A DNA stretch of 21,008 nucleotides, taken from IMG/VR virus record IMGVR_UViG_3300017957_000097, positions 1 to 21,008 of that record. The stretch is one strand, 5' to 3'. The DNA is from a virus. This document shows positions 5,916 through 10,981 of this stretch, piece by piece (position 1 is the first letter of the stretch; every line of letters starts with the position of its first letter). Made by a program: the position numbers and the translations under genes. The notes beneath the pieces are model-generated. The model did not search any database, had not been told where the DNA came from, and worked only from the letters and a program-made list of their open reading frames with translations.

Positions 5916-6086
5916 CTATTTGGCCAGCAGTTCATCCAAGTACATCTCGGCTTGCCAGAGGTCCGACGAATACCTGCAGTAGCCATGCGCGCAACTGCGG
6001 TAGTAGATCTCCATGCCTTCCCGAAACAGGGTTTCGATGTAGCCGCCGTCCCGGTCGGTGCGGCTAACAACCTCTAAACGGTTCAT
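5916..6086 (-). CDS. 56-residue hypothetical protein, last gene of the leftward operon
   Basis: The chosen start is the ATG at 6086-6084 (MNRLEVVSRTDRDGGYIETL), which has an AGGTG about nine bases upstream. The frame could extend to an ATG at 6107. The sequence continues REGMEIYYRSCAHGYCRYSS and ends QAEMYLDELLAK. It overlaps the preceding gene by 23 bases. A strand-turn-strand followed by a helix is likely; two Cys lie in SCAHGYC. The function is unknown. It ends the array of small coupled genes. Confidence 0.5.
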   Translation of the reverse strand: MNRLEVVSRTDRDGGYIETLFREGMEIYYRSCAHGYCRYSSDLWQAEMYLDELLAK

Positions 6087-6396
6087 AAAATTCGCACCTG
6101 GCCGCATAGCGTCCACCGCTTCGTTTTGATTCTGGCAAGGCCAGCTCGCAGCAATGCCGCTGGGTATCCCATTGCAGGCAGTCCCAGCACATCCGTTTGT
6201 CACCCGGTGGTCTGATCTGACTGACGGCCGCCTGGTAGATCACCTGGGCCTTTAGCAGCGCCTCCTGCAGCGTGATAGCGCCAGTGTCAGCTTCAATCTG
6301 ATGCTCAGGTTTAGGCCCCAAAATCACGCGCGCGTGCCACGTTCGATCGGCGCGGTCGCAAACCAGCAGCAGGCGACCAGCGTGGAGCCGGATCAT
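6064..6396 (-). CDS. Cysteine-cluster hypothetical protein (possible zinc site)
   Basis: This 110-residue protein is coupled to the preceding gene by an ATGA overlap. The first half has beta strands (GRLLLVCDRADRTWHARVIL) and a helix (ALLKAQVIYQAAV). The second half holds C70-W-D-C73, C82-C83 and C101 in a compact module (MCWDCLQWD, RHCCELALPES, YAARCEFYEP). The pattern CxxC-x8-CC-x17-C followed by EFYEP suggests a small zinc ribbon or an Fe-S site. I recall similar CWDC...LPE....A..C.FYEP modules in cyanobacterial phage-like proteins but cannot name a family. The function is unknown; nucleic-acid binding is a guess. Confidence 0.55.
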   Translation of the reverse strand: MIRLHAGRLLLVCDRADRTWHARVILGPKPEHQIEADTGAITLQEALLKAQVIYQAAVSQIRPPGDKRMCWDCLQWDTQRHCCELALPESKRSGGRYAARCEFYEPFRGC

Positions 6397-6608
6397 TCGG
6401 TTTCGCCCGCTGATGGCTGGTGGTAGATCCGCTCAAGCTGCATCGATGGCGGTTCAGGCTCGGCCAGCATCGGGTCGTCGCTGTTGGCCGCCACAAATAC
6501 GCTTGGCCATCCCAGCTCTTTGACCACCACCAAGCTGGTCCTAGGACTCTTGACCAGAATCCGCAGCGCCAGGCGCTCTAGCAGGTTCAGCCCAGGCAGA
6601 TACATCAT
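6393..6608 (-). CDS. 71-residue hypothetical protein
   Basis: The start is placed at the ATG at 6608-6606, which makes an ATGA overlap with the preceding DUF3310 gene; its own stop makes another ATGA overlap with the next gene. The N-terminal half is helical and basic-hydrophobic (LNLLERLALRILVKSPRTSL), then a strand pair (VVVKELGWPSVFVAA), then an acidic/proline-rich tail. It is not clearly transmembrane, because Arg and Glu interrupt the hydrophobic stretch. The function is unknown. The two-sided coupling is the best evidence that it is translated. Confidence 0.5.
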   Translation of the reverse strand: MMYLPGLNLLERLALRILVKSPRTSLVVVKELGWPSVFVAANSDDPMLAEPEPPSMQLERIYHQPSAGETE

Positions 6609-6829
6609 GCGCCCAGTTTGGCGATGAGCCGATCCAAATACCAGCGGCATTTCTGGGCGTTTTCTAAAGGGTCACCCTTCAACCAAAGCCTCAGCAAATA
6701 CTTGATCGCATTTCCATGGCAGTAGGCGGTAGGCATGTCTGGCGCGTCCTGAATGGCGCTTTCGATGATCTCAATCACTTCCACCGGGCCGCGGTTGTAA
6801 TGCGGCGGATGGTTCACGTTGTCAGGCAT
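6605..6829 (-). CDS. DUF3310 family protein
   Basis: This protein has 74 residues from the ATG at 6829, which overlaps the preceding stop by eight bases. Longer forms starting at 6880 or 6895 are possible but overlap more. The protein shows the DUF3310 signature in order: DNVNHPPHYNRGPVEVIEII at the N-terminus, then YCHGNAIKYLLRLWLKGDPL, then NAQKCRWYLDRLIAKL at the end. DUF3310 proteins are short helical phage proteins, sometimes labelled as nucleotide kinase-like or SaV-like, with no settled function. They often occur with DNA-metabolism genes. The family assignment is strong from the motif order. Confidence 0.8.
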   Translation of the reverse strand: MPDNVNHPPHYNRGPVEVIEIIESAIQDAPDMPTAYCHGNAIKYLLRLWLKGDPLENAQKCRWYLDRLIAKLGA

Positions 6830-7025
6830 CAAGCCATCCCCATGCGATACGTCGGCAGATTCGCCAGGCGTGTTTTTCATCGACATCAAATTCAAAGGCC
6901 AACTGCCGATAACTCCAACCCTCGTCGCGGAGCCGGCGCATTTTGCGGACCAGCTCCGGCGTGAGCAATGCGTTCAGGTTGTGCTCGCCGCGTTTGAATT
7001 TGCGGCCTTCAGGTATTACGCCCAT
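6822..7025 (-). CDS. Small HTH DNA-binding protein
   Basis: This 67-residue protein overlaps the preceding gene by ten bases. It contains RGEHNLNALLTPELVRKMRR, then LRDEGWSYRQLAFEFDVDEK, then HAWRICRRIAW. This is the 'GE.N..A.LT...V..ir.l...G.s...lA..f.v....i..I.....W' pattern of the short helix-turn-helix module often found at the end of phage HNH proteins or as a stand-alone protein. It probably binds DNA and may regulate the operon. Its HTH spans roughly residues 20-60, almost the whole protein. Confidence 0.7.
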   Translation of the reverse strand: MGVIPEGRKFKRGEHNLNALLTPELVRKMRRLRDEGWSYRQLAFEFDVDEKHAWRICRRIAWGWLDA

Positions 7026-7303
7026 TTGCCCAGCAATTCAGCGCGGCAAACCTGGATGGCCTGCTGGGCCTGCTTATGGGTGAACACCGATTGACACTCA
7101 TCCATGGCCATGCAGACCTTGGCGTGGAGTTCGGCGTAGTCCGTGTCGCGGAAGTTGGCGGCAATGTCGGCGCAGAACTCATCCCACAGGCCCGTGTAGG
7201 TCTTACGGCGTGCATCGCCTACGGGCAACTCATCGCGGCCGCTGCGCCGGTAGAGCGATTCCAGAAAATCGGCGCGTTGTTGGTCTAGCTGTTGCTCGGT
7301 CAT
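7016..7303 (-). CDS. 95-residue helical hypothetical protein
   Basis: It is coupled by ATGA to the preceding gene and overlaps the next by ten bases. The protein is almost all helical and charged: TEQQLDQQRADFLESLYRRS at the N-terminus, TYTGLWDEFCADIAANF in the middle, and a final helix AQQAIQVCRAELLGKW. It has no membrane segment or recognisable catalytic motif. The two Cys-containing helices could pack as a small bundle. The function is unknown. Confidence 0.5.
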   Translation of the reverse strand: MTEQQLDQQRADFLESLYRRSGRDELPVGDARRKTYTGLWDEFCADIAANFRDTDYAELHAKVCMAMDECQSVFTHKQAQQAIQVCRAELLGKWA

Positions 7304-7500
7304 GGCTCGATCAGATTTTTGAGACGGTGGAGTTCGGCGCAGAGCTGCTCGCGGTTGCGAATGCCATGCGTGCCGCGTAGCTGTTCCACGCGGACGTCAA
7401 TCAGCAGGCGCAGGCGGTCGCGTTCGCATTGCTGGCCGGCCCTGAACGTGTTGCTGCGATCCAGAAGCTCATAAAGCCTGGCACGGACGGGATCGGTCAT
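7300..7500 (-). CDS. 66-residue basic helical hypothetical protein
   Basis: The start at the ATG at 7500 gives an ATGA overlap with the preceding gene, and the stop gives another with the next. The frame runs on to 7674, but that extension is arginine-rich shadow of the upstream gene. The protein is a charged helical peptide (VRARLYELLDRSNTFRAGQQ, then RDRLRLLIDVRVEQLRG, then EQLCAELHRLKNLIEP) with heptad-like leucines. It may form a coiled coil. The function is unknown. Confidence 0.5.
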   Translation of the reverse strand: MTDPVRARLYELLDRSNTFRAGQQCERDRLRLLIDVRVEQLRGTHGIRNREQLCAELHRLKNLIEP

Positions 7501-7724
7501 GCCACCTCTACCTCGCAAGATGGCCAGCGGTTCTGGGCGTATTTGATCGCCGCGCTTTTGTTTTCTGCGCGGGTGATCCATGTGAGCGGCTTGGCGCCTT
7601 TCGGGTAGACGATCAGCCGATACTCCTTGGTACGGCTGCCGCTCTTTGGCCGGCTGACGCCCTCGCCATAGCAACCTTGGGGCTGGTCAGCCCATTGCAG
7701 CAGTGCGCCCTTGATCTCAGCCAT
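7497..7724 (-). CDS. 75-residue hypothetical protein with a RAEN-helix motif
   Basis: It is linked to both neighbours by short overlaps. The N-terminus (KGALLQWADQPQGCYGEG) is followed by a linker rich in Ser, Lys and Arg. A compact beta-alpha unit comes next: KEYRLIVYPKGAKPLTWITR, then AENKSAAIKYAQNRWP and a last strand CEVEVA. The strand, then I.RAEN..AA..A...W pattern also appears in the next gene of the operon. The function is unknown. It could be a small double-psi or ferredoxin-like fold that binds a protein partner. Confidence 0.5.
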   Translation of the reverse strand: MAEIKGALLQWADQPQGCYGEGVSRPKSGSRTKEYRLIVYPKGAKPLTWITRAENKSAAIKYAQNRWPSCEVEVA

Positions 7725-7890
7725 TGGTGATTAGGTGGTTGTCTTTGTCGGGGTTAAGCCAGCGGATTTCGTCCCAATACTGAATCCAGCCATCGAACGC
7801 CTCAGCTTTGGCTTGCTGGAAATTCTCAGCCCGGATGCATTCCCGCACCGCTGCGCTTTCGATATAGAAGTAATAGGACTTCTCAGTCAT
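7717..7890 (-). CDS. 57-residue hypothetical protein with a RAEN-helix motif
   Basis: It starts at the ATG at 7890-7888, overlapping the preceding stop by eight bases. The sequence is TEKSYYFYIESAAVRECIRA, then ENFQQAKAEAFDGWIQYWDE, then IRWLNPDKDNHL. A first beta strand (YYFYIES) is followed by CIRAEN and a helix ending in W, closely paralleling the next gene's ITRAEN helix. It is acidic and tryptophan-rich at the end. The function is unknown. Similarity to its neighbour suggests a duplicated small fold. Confidence 0.5.
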   Translation of the reverse strand: MTEKSYYFYIESAAVRECIRAENFQQAKAEAFDGWIQYWDEIRWLNPDKDNHLITNG

Positions 7891-8089
7891 ATCGGGGATA
7901 GCGGTTGGCCATACTTGAGCGATCACCAGCAAAGTCTTGAACGTGCAGCCAAGCAGAAGCAGTGCGCGCTTGGGCTGCGTCTTCAGGGGTCTGGAAGTAG
8001 CCCAAAAATTGATAGTTGCCATGCATAAGCAAGTGAGCCTTGAATCGTTTTTTAATTGGATCCCAAATAATGTCGGGCTTATCAGTCAT
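7883..8089 (-). CDS. Small AP2-like domain protein
   Basis: This protein has 68 residues from the ATG at 8089; an ATG at 8098 is also possible. Residues about 9-45 (WDPIKKRFKAHLLMHGNYQF, LGYFQTPEDAAQAR) follow the AP2 domain plan: W.....k+.a.....g....LGyF.T.EdAA.Ar, that is, a three-stranded sheet and a helix. AP2 domains in phages and mobile elements are DNA-binding parts of HNH homing proteins or stand alone. Here the domain is alone, with a short basic C-terminal tail. It is probably a DNA-binding accessory protein. The call rests on this motif only. Confidence 0.55.
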   Translation of the reverse strand: MTDKPDIIWDPIKKRFKAHLLMHGNYQFLGYFQTPEDAAQARTASAWLHVQDFAGDRSSMANRYPRYD

Positions 8090-8213
8090 GGCGCACATAC
8101 TCCTGAGTGCCGGAATGGGTGGAGCCATGGTGGGCAGTGGCGTCAAGGCCGATCATCGCGAAGGCGCCTGCAGCGATGACGAAGCAGAGCAGGTTGCCGA
8201 GTTTGTTGCTCAT
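8082..8213 (-). CDS. 43-residue signal-peptide-like or membrane peptide
   Basis: This very short frame starts at ATG 8213-8211 in an ATGA overlap with the preceding gene, and its TGA at 8084-8082 overlaps the next ATG by eight bases. It has an N-terminal Lys, a hydrophobic core at residues 6-23 (GNLLCFVIAAGAFAMIGL), then DATAHHGSTHSG and a short polar end. This is a plausible signal peptide, with a possible AxA-like site near DATA, or a single membrane helix with a histidine-rich periplasmic tail. A Cys in the hydrophobic core is not in a clear lipobox. The two-sided overlap argues that it is real. Confidence 0.5.
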   Translation of the reverse strand: MSNKLGNLLCFVIAAGAFAMIGLDATAHHGSTHSGTQEYVRHD

Positions 8214-8404
8214 GTGGTGAGCGCCTTACGGACGCGGTAGGTGGAGAGGTTCAAGCGTTCAGCAATCCGCTGTTGGCTCATGCCAGTGGTGCGGAGGATG
8301 CGAACGCGGCGATCGGTGGAAGCGGTAAGCCAATCGATCACTGCTATTAGGAACAGCAGAGGAAGAAACAGCTTCCAGATCGCCAAGAAAAAAGTGGTGA
8401 TCAT
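8210..8404 (-). CDS. Membrane-anchored helix-turn-helix protein
   Basis: This 64-residue protein has a strongly hydrophobic N-terminus, residues about 3-27 (TTFFLAIWKLFLPLLFLIAV). A helix-turn-helix follows at about 31-62: DRRVRILRTTGMSQQRIAER, then LNLSTYRVRKAL. The HTH has the usual 'G.sq..IAe.L.ls...V+kaL' spacing of FixJ/sigma-region-4-like recognition helices, and basic residues suit DNA contact. A membrane helix fused to an HTH in so short a protein is uncommon and suggests a membrane-tethered regulator or a DNA-membrane anchor. It is followed by an ATGA-coupled membrane peptide. Confidence 0.65.
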   Translation of the reverse strand: MITTFFLAIWKLFLPLLFLIAVIDWLTASTDRRVRILRTTGMSQQRIAERLNLSTYRVRKALTT

Positions 8405-8471
8405 GGTTTCATGGGCGGCCGGTTGGCCGTGCCGTAATTGTGCCCCGCCTACAGAGCACAGGCTAGGGCGT

Positions 8472-8488
8472 TGTGACAGTTGTTCACA
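8472..8488. promoter_or_regulatory. Inverted repeat TGTGA-N7-TCACA
   Basis: TGTGA (8472-8476) and TCACA (8484-8488) are perfect inverted arms separated by seven bases. The element lies between two genes of the leftward operon and overlaps the stop codon of the zinc-ribbon gene (8484-8486). It resembles a CRP-type half-site pair, but the spacer is seven rather than six. It may be an operator or a small RNA hairpin. Confidence 0.3.
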
Positions 8489-8717
8489 CAGCCCCGTCGC
8501 CTACAGCCAAGCTCACCGGAACCCGCAGCATCGGCTTGCTTTGCCCAGTAGGTCCAATCCGGCCCCAGCCCACTACAGCGGGGCTGACGTTCAGCTCGAC
8601 AGTGAACCAAGAATGCCCGCAGGCCAAGCATTTCCGCTTGCGCGTGATGTGCCCCTGGTCATGCCCATTGGTCGCTGCGGCTCGAATGTTGCTGCTGCTG
8701 CACTTCGGACAGTTCAC
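8484..8717 (-). CDS. Zinc-ribbon protein (NrdR/Ogr-like N-terminal type)
   Basis: This 77-residue protein starts at GTG 8717-8715. It has C3-x2-C6 (MNCPKC) and C30-x2-C33 (KCLACGHSWFTVE) with IRAAATNGHDQGHITRKRKC between them, the pattern of small zinc ribbons like the N-terminal domain of NrdR or phage Ogr/Delta-type transcription activators. The 'R.R.C..CG..W.T.E' stretch is typical of DNA- or RNA-polymerase-binding ribbons. The C-terminal part (VVGWGRIGPTGQSKP...) has no recognisable domain. It is the first gene of the leftward operon, so a role as transcription regulator is attractive but inferred. A long open frame on the opposite strand has no such motifs. Confidence 0.65.
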   Translation of the reverse strand: MNCPKCSSSNIRAAATNGHDQGHITRKRKCLACGHSWFTVELNVSPAVVGWGRIGPTGQSKPMLRVPVSLAVGDGAV

Positions 8718-8775
8718 GGGTTAGCTATCGTTGGATGTACCCCATCCCTAGCATACGGTGAACTTCGGCGACTGG

Positions 8776-8955
8776 ATGGCGGTGGACCTATCCACCGAGC
8801 AAAAATTCGAGATCGAAAAACAAGCCCGCAGCCTGCTCGAAAGCGAAGACGCGGGCGTATTTGCCGCAGCTCTGCTGAAACAGTGCTGCTATCAGCAGCA
8901 GCTGCTCCAACAGGCCGTCAACGAAATTGCCCGCCTGGAGTGCGAGCTGATGTGA
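8776..8955 (+). CDS. Small helical protein, possibly NblA-like
   Basis: This protein has 59 residues from the ATG at 8776; a GTG at 8758 would add six. It is two-helical: VDLSTEQKFEIEKQARSLLE, a short turn ESEDAGVF, then AAALLKQCCYQQQLLQQAVN and EIARLECEL. The start 'LS.EQ.F.i' followed by a helix, a D/S-rich turn and a second helix resembles NblA, the ~60-residue adaptor that directs phycobilisome degradation, which is carried by some cyanophages. The conserved C-terminal NL.K-type contact of NblA is not evident, so another small helical family is possible. It is a lone rightward gene between two leftward operons. It is separated by zero bases from the end of the recombination operon, with no terminator visible. 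Confidence 0.5.
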   Translation: MAVDLSTEQKFEIEKQARSLLESEDAGVFAAALLKQCCYQQQLLQQAVNEIARLECELM

Positions 8956-9270
8956 TCAGAACATGTCGCCTTCAACCTCGACCACCTGGCCGTCAAAGGC
9001 TGCGGCGAGCTTCTGAGCGCCATCGCCAGGATCCACCCAGTCGCGCGGAGGCTGGCCCACTGCGCTGATGTAGTTCAGCCCCGACTTGGCCTGTTTCTTC
9101 CAGCCGCTGATCGGCACCTGAACCGACCCGTACTGATCCGGGGTCTGGCTCATCACAAAGCGGCAGAGCGCGTCCAGCTCTTCCACCTTGATATTCATCA
9201 TTCCCGAAAAGTCAATTTTGCTGTCGGGCTTGGTGCTCTTAAAGATGCTCAGGTTCAGCTTGAAGCTCAT
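8956..9270 (-). CDS. 104-residue protein of the recombination operon
   Basis: This leftward protein is coupled by ATGA to the excisionase-like gene. It begins MSFKLNLSIFKSTKPDSKID, has a core MNIKVEELDALCRFVMSQTP, then VQVPISGWKKQAKSGLNYIS and an acidic end VVEVEGDMF. The plan (beta strands, one helix, 'GW.k..k.G..YiS') resembles small proteins encoded beside RecT or single-strand-binding proteins, which often have an OB-like fold and an acidic tip. I do not recognise a family. An SSB-like role in recombination is only a guess from position and the acidic C-terminus. Confidence 0.5.
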   Translation of the reverse strand: MSFKLNLSIFKSTKPDSKIDFSGMMNIKVEELDALCRFVMSQTPDQYGSVQVPISGWKKQAKSGLNYISAVGQPPRDWVDPGDGAQKLAAAFDGQVVEVEGDMF

Positions 9271-9461
9271 GGTTTTTTGTGGGTGATGGTGTTGGCCTGT
9301 TCAAATTGCTCCACCTCGGCCAATGGGTAGAGCACAACGCCGGGCGTCTTGAAATACGCCGGCCCCTTCTCAGCCTTGCGCCATCGCATCAGCGTGTCAG
9401 GGTGTAACCCCCAACGCTTGGCCAGCTGAGTTGCTGTCAAATACTCAGAAGAGTTCGCCAT
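9267..9461 (-). CDS. Excisionase/MerR-like HTH protein
   Basis: This 64-residue protein matches the HTH_17 (excisionase/AlpA-like) pattern: EYLTATQLAKRWGLHPDTLM, RWRKAEKGPAYFKTPG, VVLYPLAEVEQFEQ. The winged helix places WGLHPDTLMRWR as the recognition helix and Y-P-LAEVEQF as the wing and closing helix. Such proteins bind DNA as regulators or directionality factors. No integrase is visible, so I favour regulator over excisionase. It overlaps recT by 17 bases and the next gene by four. Confidence 0.75.
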   Translation of the reverse strand: MANSSEYLTATQLAKRWGLHPDTLMRWRKAEKGPAYFKTPGVVLYPLAEVEQFEQANTITHKKP

Positions 9462-10092
9462 CCTCGACAGGCTCCGGCTTGGGTTGTTCCGCCACCTTGG
9501 CGTTTAGATCAGACACTGGCGAGGTGACCGTGACCTCTTCAATGTCGATCGCCTCCTCTTGCGTGTGGGTAATGCCCACCAGCAGCTCGGGCACATACAA
9601 CCGGCCCCACATTGCTGCCGACCGATAGCGAATCATTAGCTCGGGCATGGTGCGCCATTTGCTGCCGCTTTTGGTCGCCCAGCCCTCAGCCTTGGCCATC
9701 GCCATGCTGACGGTGGGGCCAGTCAGATCCTTGCCGGTGGCTTTTTCCTTTGCCACGGCGTAGCAGGCCAGATCATCGCCTTTGCCCGACATTTCGTACC
9801 GCAGCGGCTCAAAGCGGCCGCAGCCGTTAATCAGCGCAATGATGAACTGGCTTGACCAGCTAGGCCGCCCGTGAATGATGTGCAGGTTTTGCATAACCTG
9901 CAGCGGGCTGAGGCCCATCCGGCCTGCAATCTCCAAGGCCACCAACGTATTGGCCAGGCCCTGTTGCCCTTGGAACTGCTGCGGCACCAAGCTGCTGCTG
10001 GCCAGCGCCTTGGCAATACGCTGCGCATCCTCGAACGCTTGAATCCCGCCGAACACGTTGCCGGTGGTTGTTAGTGCGTTGTTCTGGTCCAT
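9445..10092 (-). CDS. recT: RecT-family single-strand annealing protein
   Basis: This 215-residue protein anneals complementary single strands during phage recombination and concatemer formation. The RecT signature is clear: LVALEIAGRMGLSPLQVMQN, then LHIIHGRPSWSSQFIIALIN, CGRFEPLRYE, KAEGWATKSGSKW, then TMPELMIRYRSAAMWGRLY and VPELLVGI. The acidic, proline-rich tail (EQPKPEPVEDGELF) could contact partner proteins, as acidic tails do in other annealing/SSB systems. It starts in a one-base overlap (TGATG) with the upstream recE-like nuclease, the usual RecE-RecT order. Confidence 0.9.
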   Translation of the reverse strand: MDQNNALTTTGNVFGGIQAFEDAQRIAKALASSSLVPQQFQGQQGLANTLVALEIAGRMGLSPLQVMQNLHIIHGRPSWSSQFIIALINGCGRFEPLRYEMSGKGDDLACYAVAKEKATGKDLTGPTVSMAMAKAEGWATKSGSKWRTMPELMIRYRSAAMWGRLYVPELLVGITHTQEEAIDIEEVTVTSPVSDLNAKVAEQPKPEPVEDGELF

Positions 10093-10931
10093 CAGAATCC
10101 CTCGATCTCATCGGTGGTAATCGGCGCGCTTGTGCCCTTCTTTGCCCAGTCAGGCAAGGTGAGCGTTTCGATGGCGTCGCTGTAGCTAGGCCATTGGTCG
10201 GTCTCGCGGCAGTCGGCCAGCTTCTGCAGATCGCGCTGGCATAGTCGCCAACCGTGTTCTATCAGCTCTTCATCTGCGGCATAGACGCCGACGCCATACG
10301 GCGCCTCAGTTTCAACCGCGATAAAGATGAACGCCTCTGGCCGGATGTTCGTGGCCTGCTCAATCCCGTGGCTGTACCAGGCAGCCTGCACGCCGTAGCG
10401 ATAGGCCATCACGCTTTGCCGAAAACCTCGCGGGCTGGCGTCGCGTGTGCTCTTTAGGTCAATGGCGATCTTGCCATCGTCGCTGAGCCAGTCCGGCCTG
10501 CACTTGCACTGCAACCCGGTGGCAGCATCGCGCCACATGTGCGTGGTCTCAGGCTCGCCGTTCATCGTCAGCAGCATTGCCGCCGCTGGGTGCTTCCACA
10601 CCGCTCGGCCCATGTGCTGGACTTTCTCGCCCTCCTCAGCAGTTAGCACCTGCTTGCCTTGGGCGATTGCCTGAAACTGCGCCCAGGTTTCTTTCCCGGC
10701 TTTGGTACGCCGGTCAATGCCAGCCGGTGCTACGGCCCACTCGTCATCCCATTTGCTCAGCTCAAGCGTGTGGGTATGGAAGGCACTGCCAAGCCGCATC
10801 GATGGCGTCGGTTCTGGCGTCACCCGTTTGGGGTCCACATACCGCGCCCAGTAATGCAGCGGACTGCGGGCGATTTTGTCGAGATGGCTTTTGCTGATGG
10901 CTGGATGCGCGTGATACGCGGCGTTGTCCAT
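10092..10931 (-). CDS. RecE-like PD-(D/E)XK exonuclease
   Basis: This protein has 279 residues from the ATG at 10931; a TTG at 10943 would add four. It is the 5'-3' exonuclease partner that generates the single strands RecT anneals. Visible motifs are ISKSHLDKIARSPLHYWARY at the N-terminus, LGSAFHTHTLE with His52, CKCRPDWLS with Asp147, and the nuclease core IAIDLKSTRDAS with Asp158 and Lys160. YRYGVQAAWYSHG follows with Gln182 and Tyr186. This is the order seen in RecE C-terminal/exonuclease VIII-like enzymes (DUF3799 type). The length equals the nuclease domain alone, without the long N-terminus of E. coli RecE. The divergent start region toward the helicase holds repeats. Confidence 0.85.
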   Translation of the reverse strand: MDNAAYHAHPAISKSHLDKIARSPLHYWARYVDPKRVTPEPTPSMRLGSAFHTHTLELSKWDDEWAVAPAGIDRRTKAGKETWAQFQAIAQGKQVLTAEEGEKVQHMGRAVWKHPAAAMLLTMNGEPETTHMWRDAATGLQCKCRPDWLSDDGKIAIDLKSTRDASPRGFRQSVMAYRYGVQAAWYSHGIEQATNIRPEAFIFIAVETEAPYGVGVYAADEELIEHGWRLCQRDLQKLADCRETDQWPSYSDAIETLTLPDWAKKGTSAPITTDEIEGF

Positions 10932-10932
10932 G

Positions 10933-10952
10933 ACTTGTGGCAACTTGTGGCA
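10933..10952. repeat. Perfect tandem 10-bp repeat in divergent promoter region
   Basis: ACTTGTGGCA occurs twice head to tail (10933-10942 and 10943-10952), directly between the start of the recE-like gene (10931, leftward) and the helicase (10970, rightward). A 10-bp period is one helical turn, so two protein subunits could bind the same DNA face. TTGTGG within the first copy, followed 15 bases later by TATAGC, gives a weak rightward promoter. Confidence 0.6.
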
Positions 10953-10963
10953 GCCTATAGCCT

Positions 10964-10981
10964 GTTGCCATGCAATGCAAC
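10964..10981. repeat. Inverted repeat over the helicase start codon
   Basis: GTTGC (10964-10968) and GCAAC (10977-10981) are perfect inverted arms with an 8-base spacer. The ATG at 10970 lies inside. In RNA this would form a short hairpin over the start; in DNA it could be an operator. Confidence 0.4.

Noticed and set aside
8472-8488. CRP binding site reading of TGTGA-N7-TCACA
   Set aside because: The spacer is seven bases rather than the six of CRP sites, and the element lies inside an operon. Kept only as a generic inverted repeat.
8241-9068. Long rightward open frame of 275 codons
   Set aside because: It lies opposite the zinc-ribbon gene, which has clear Cys motifs, and overlaps the better-supported frame at 8776. 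Its translation is Arg/Pro/Ser-rich with no motif.
9267-9461. True excisionase working with an integrase
   Set aside because: The HTH fits the family, but no integrase or att site is visible, so a regulator reading is safer.
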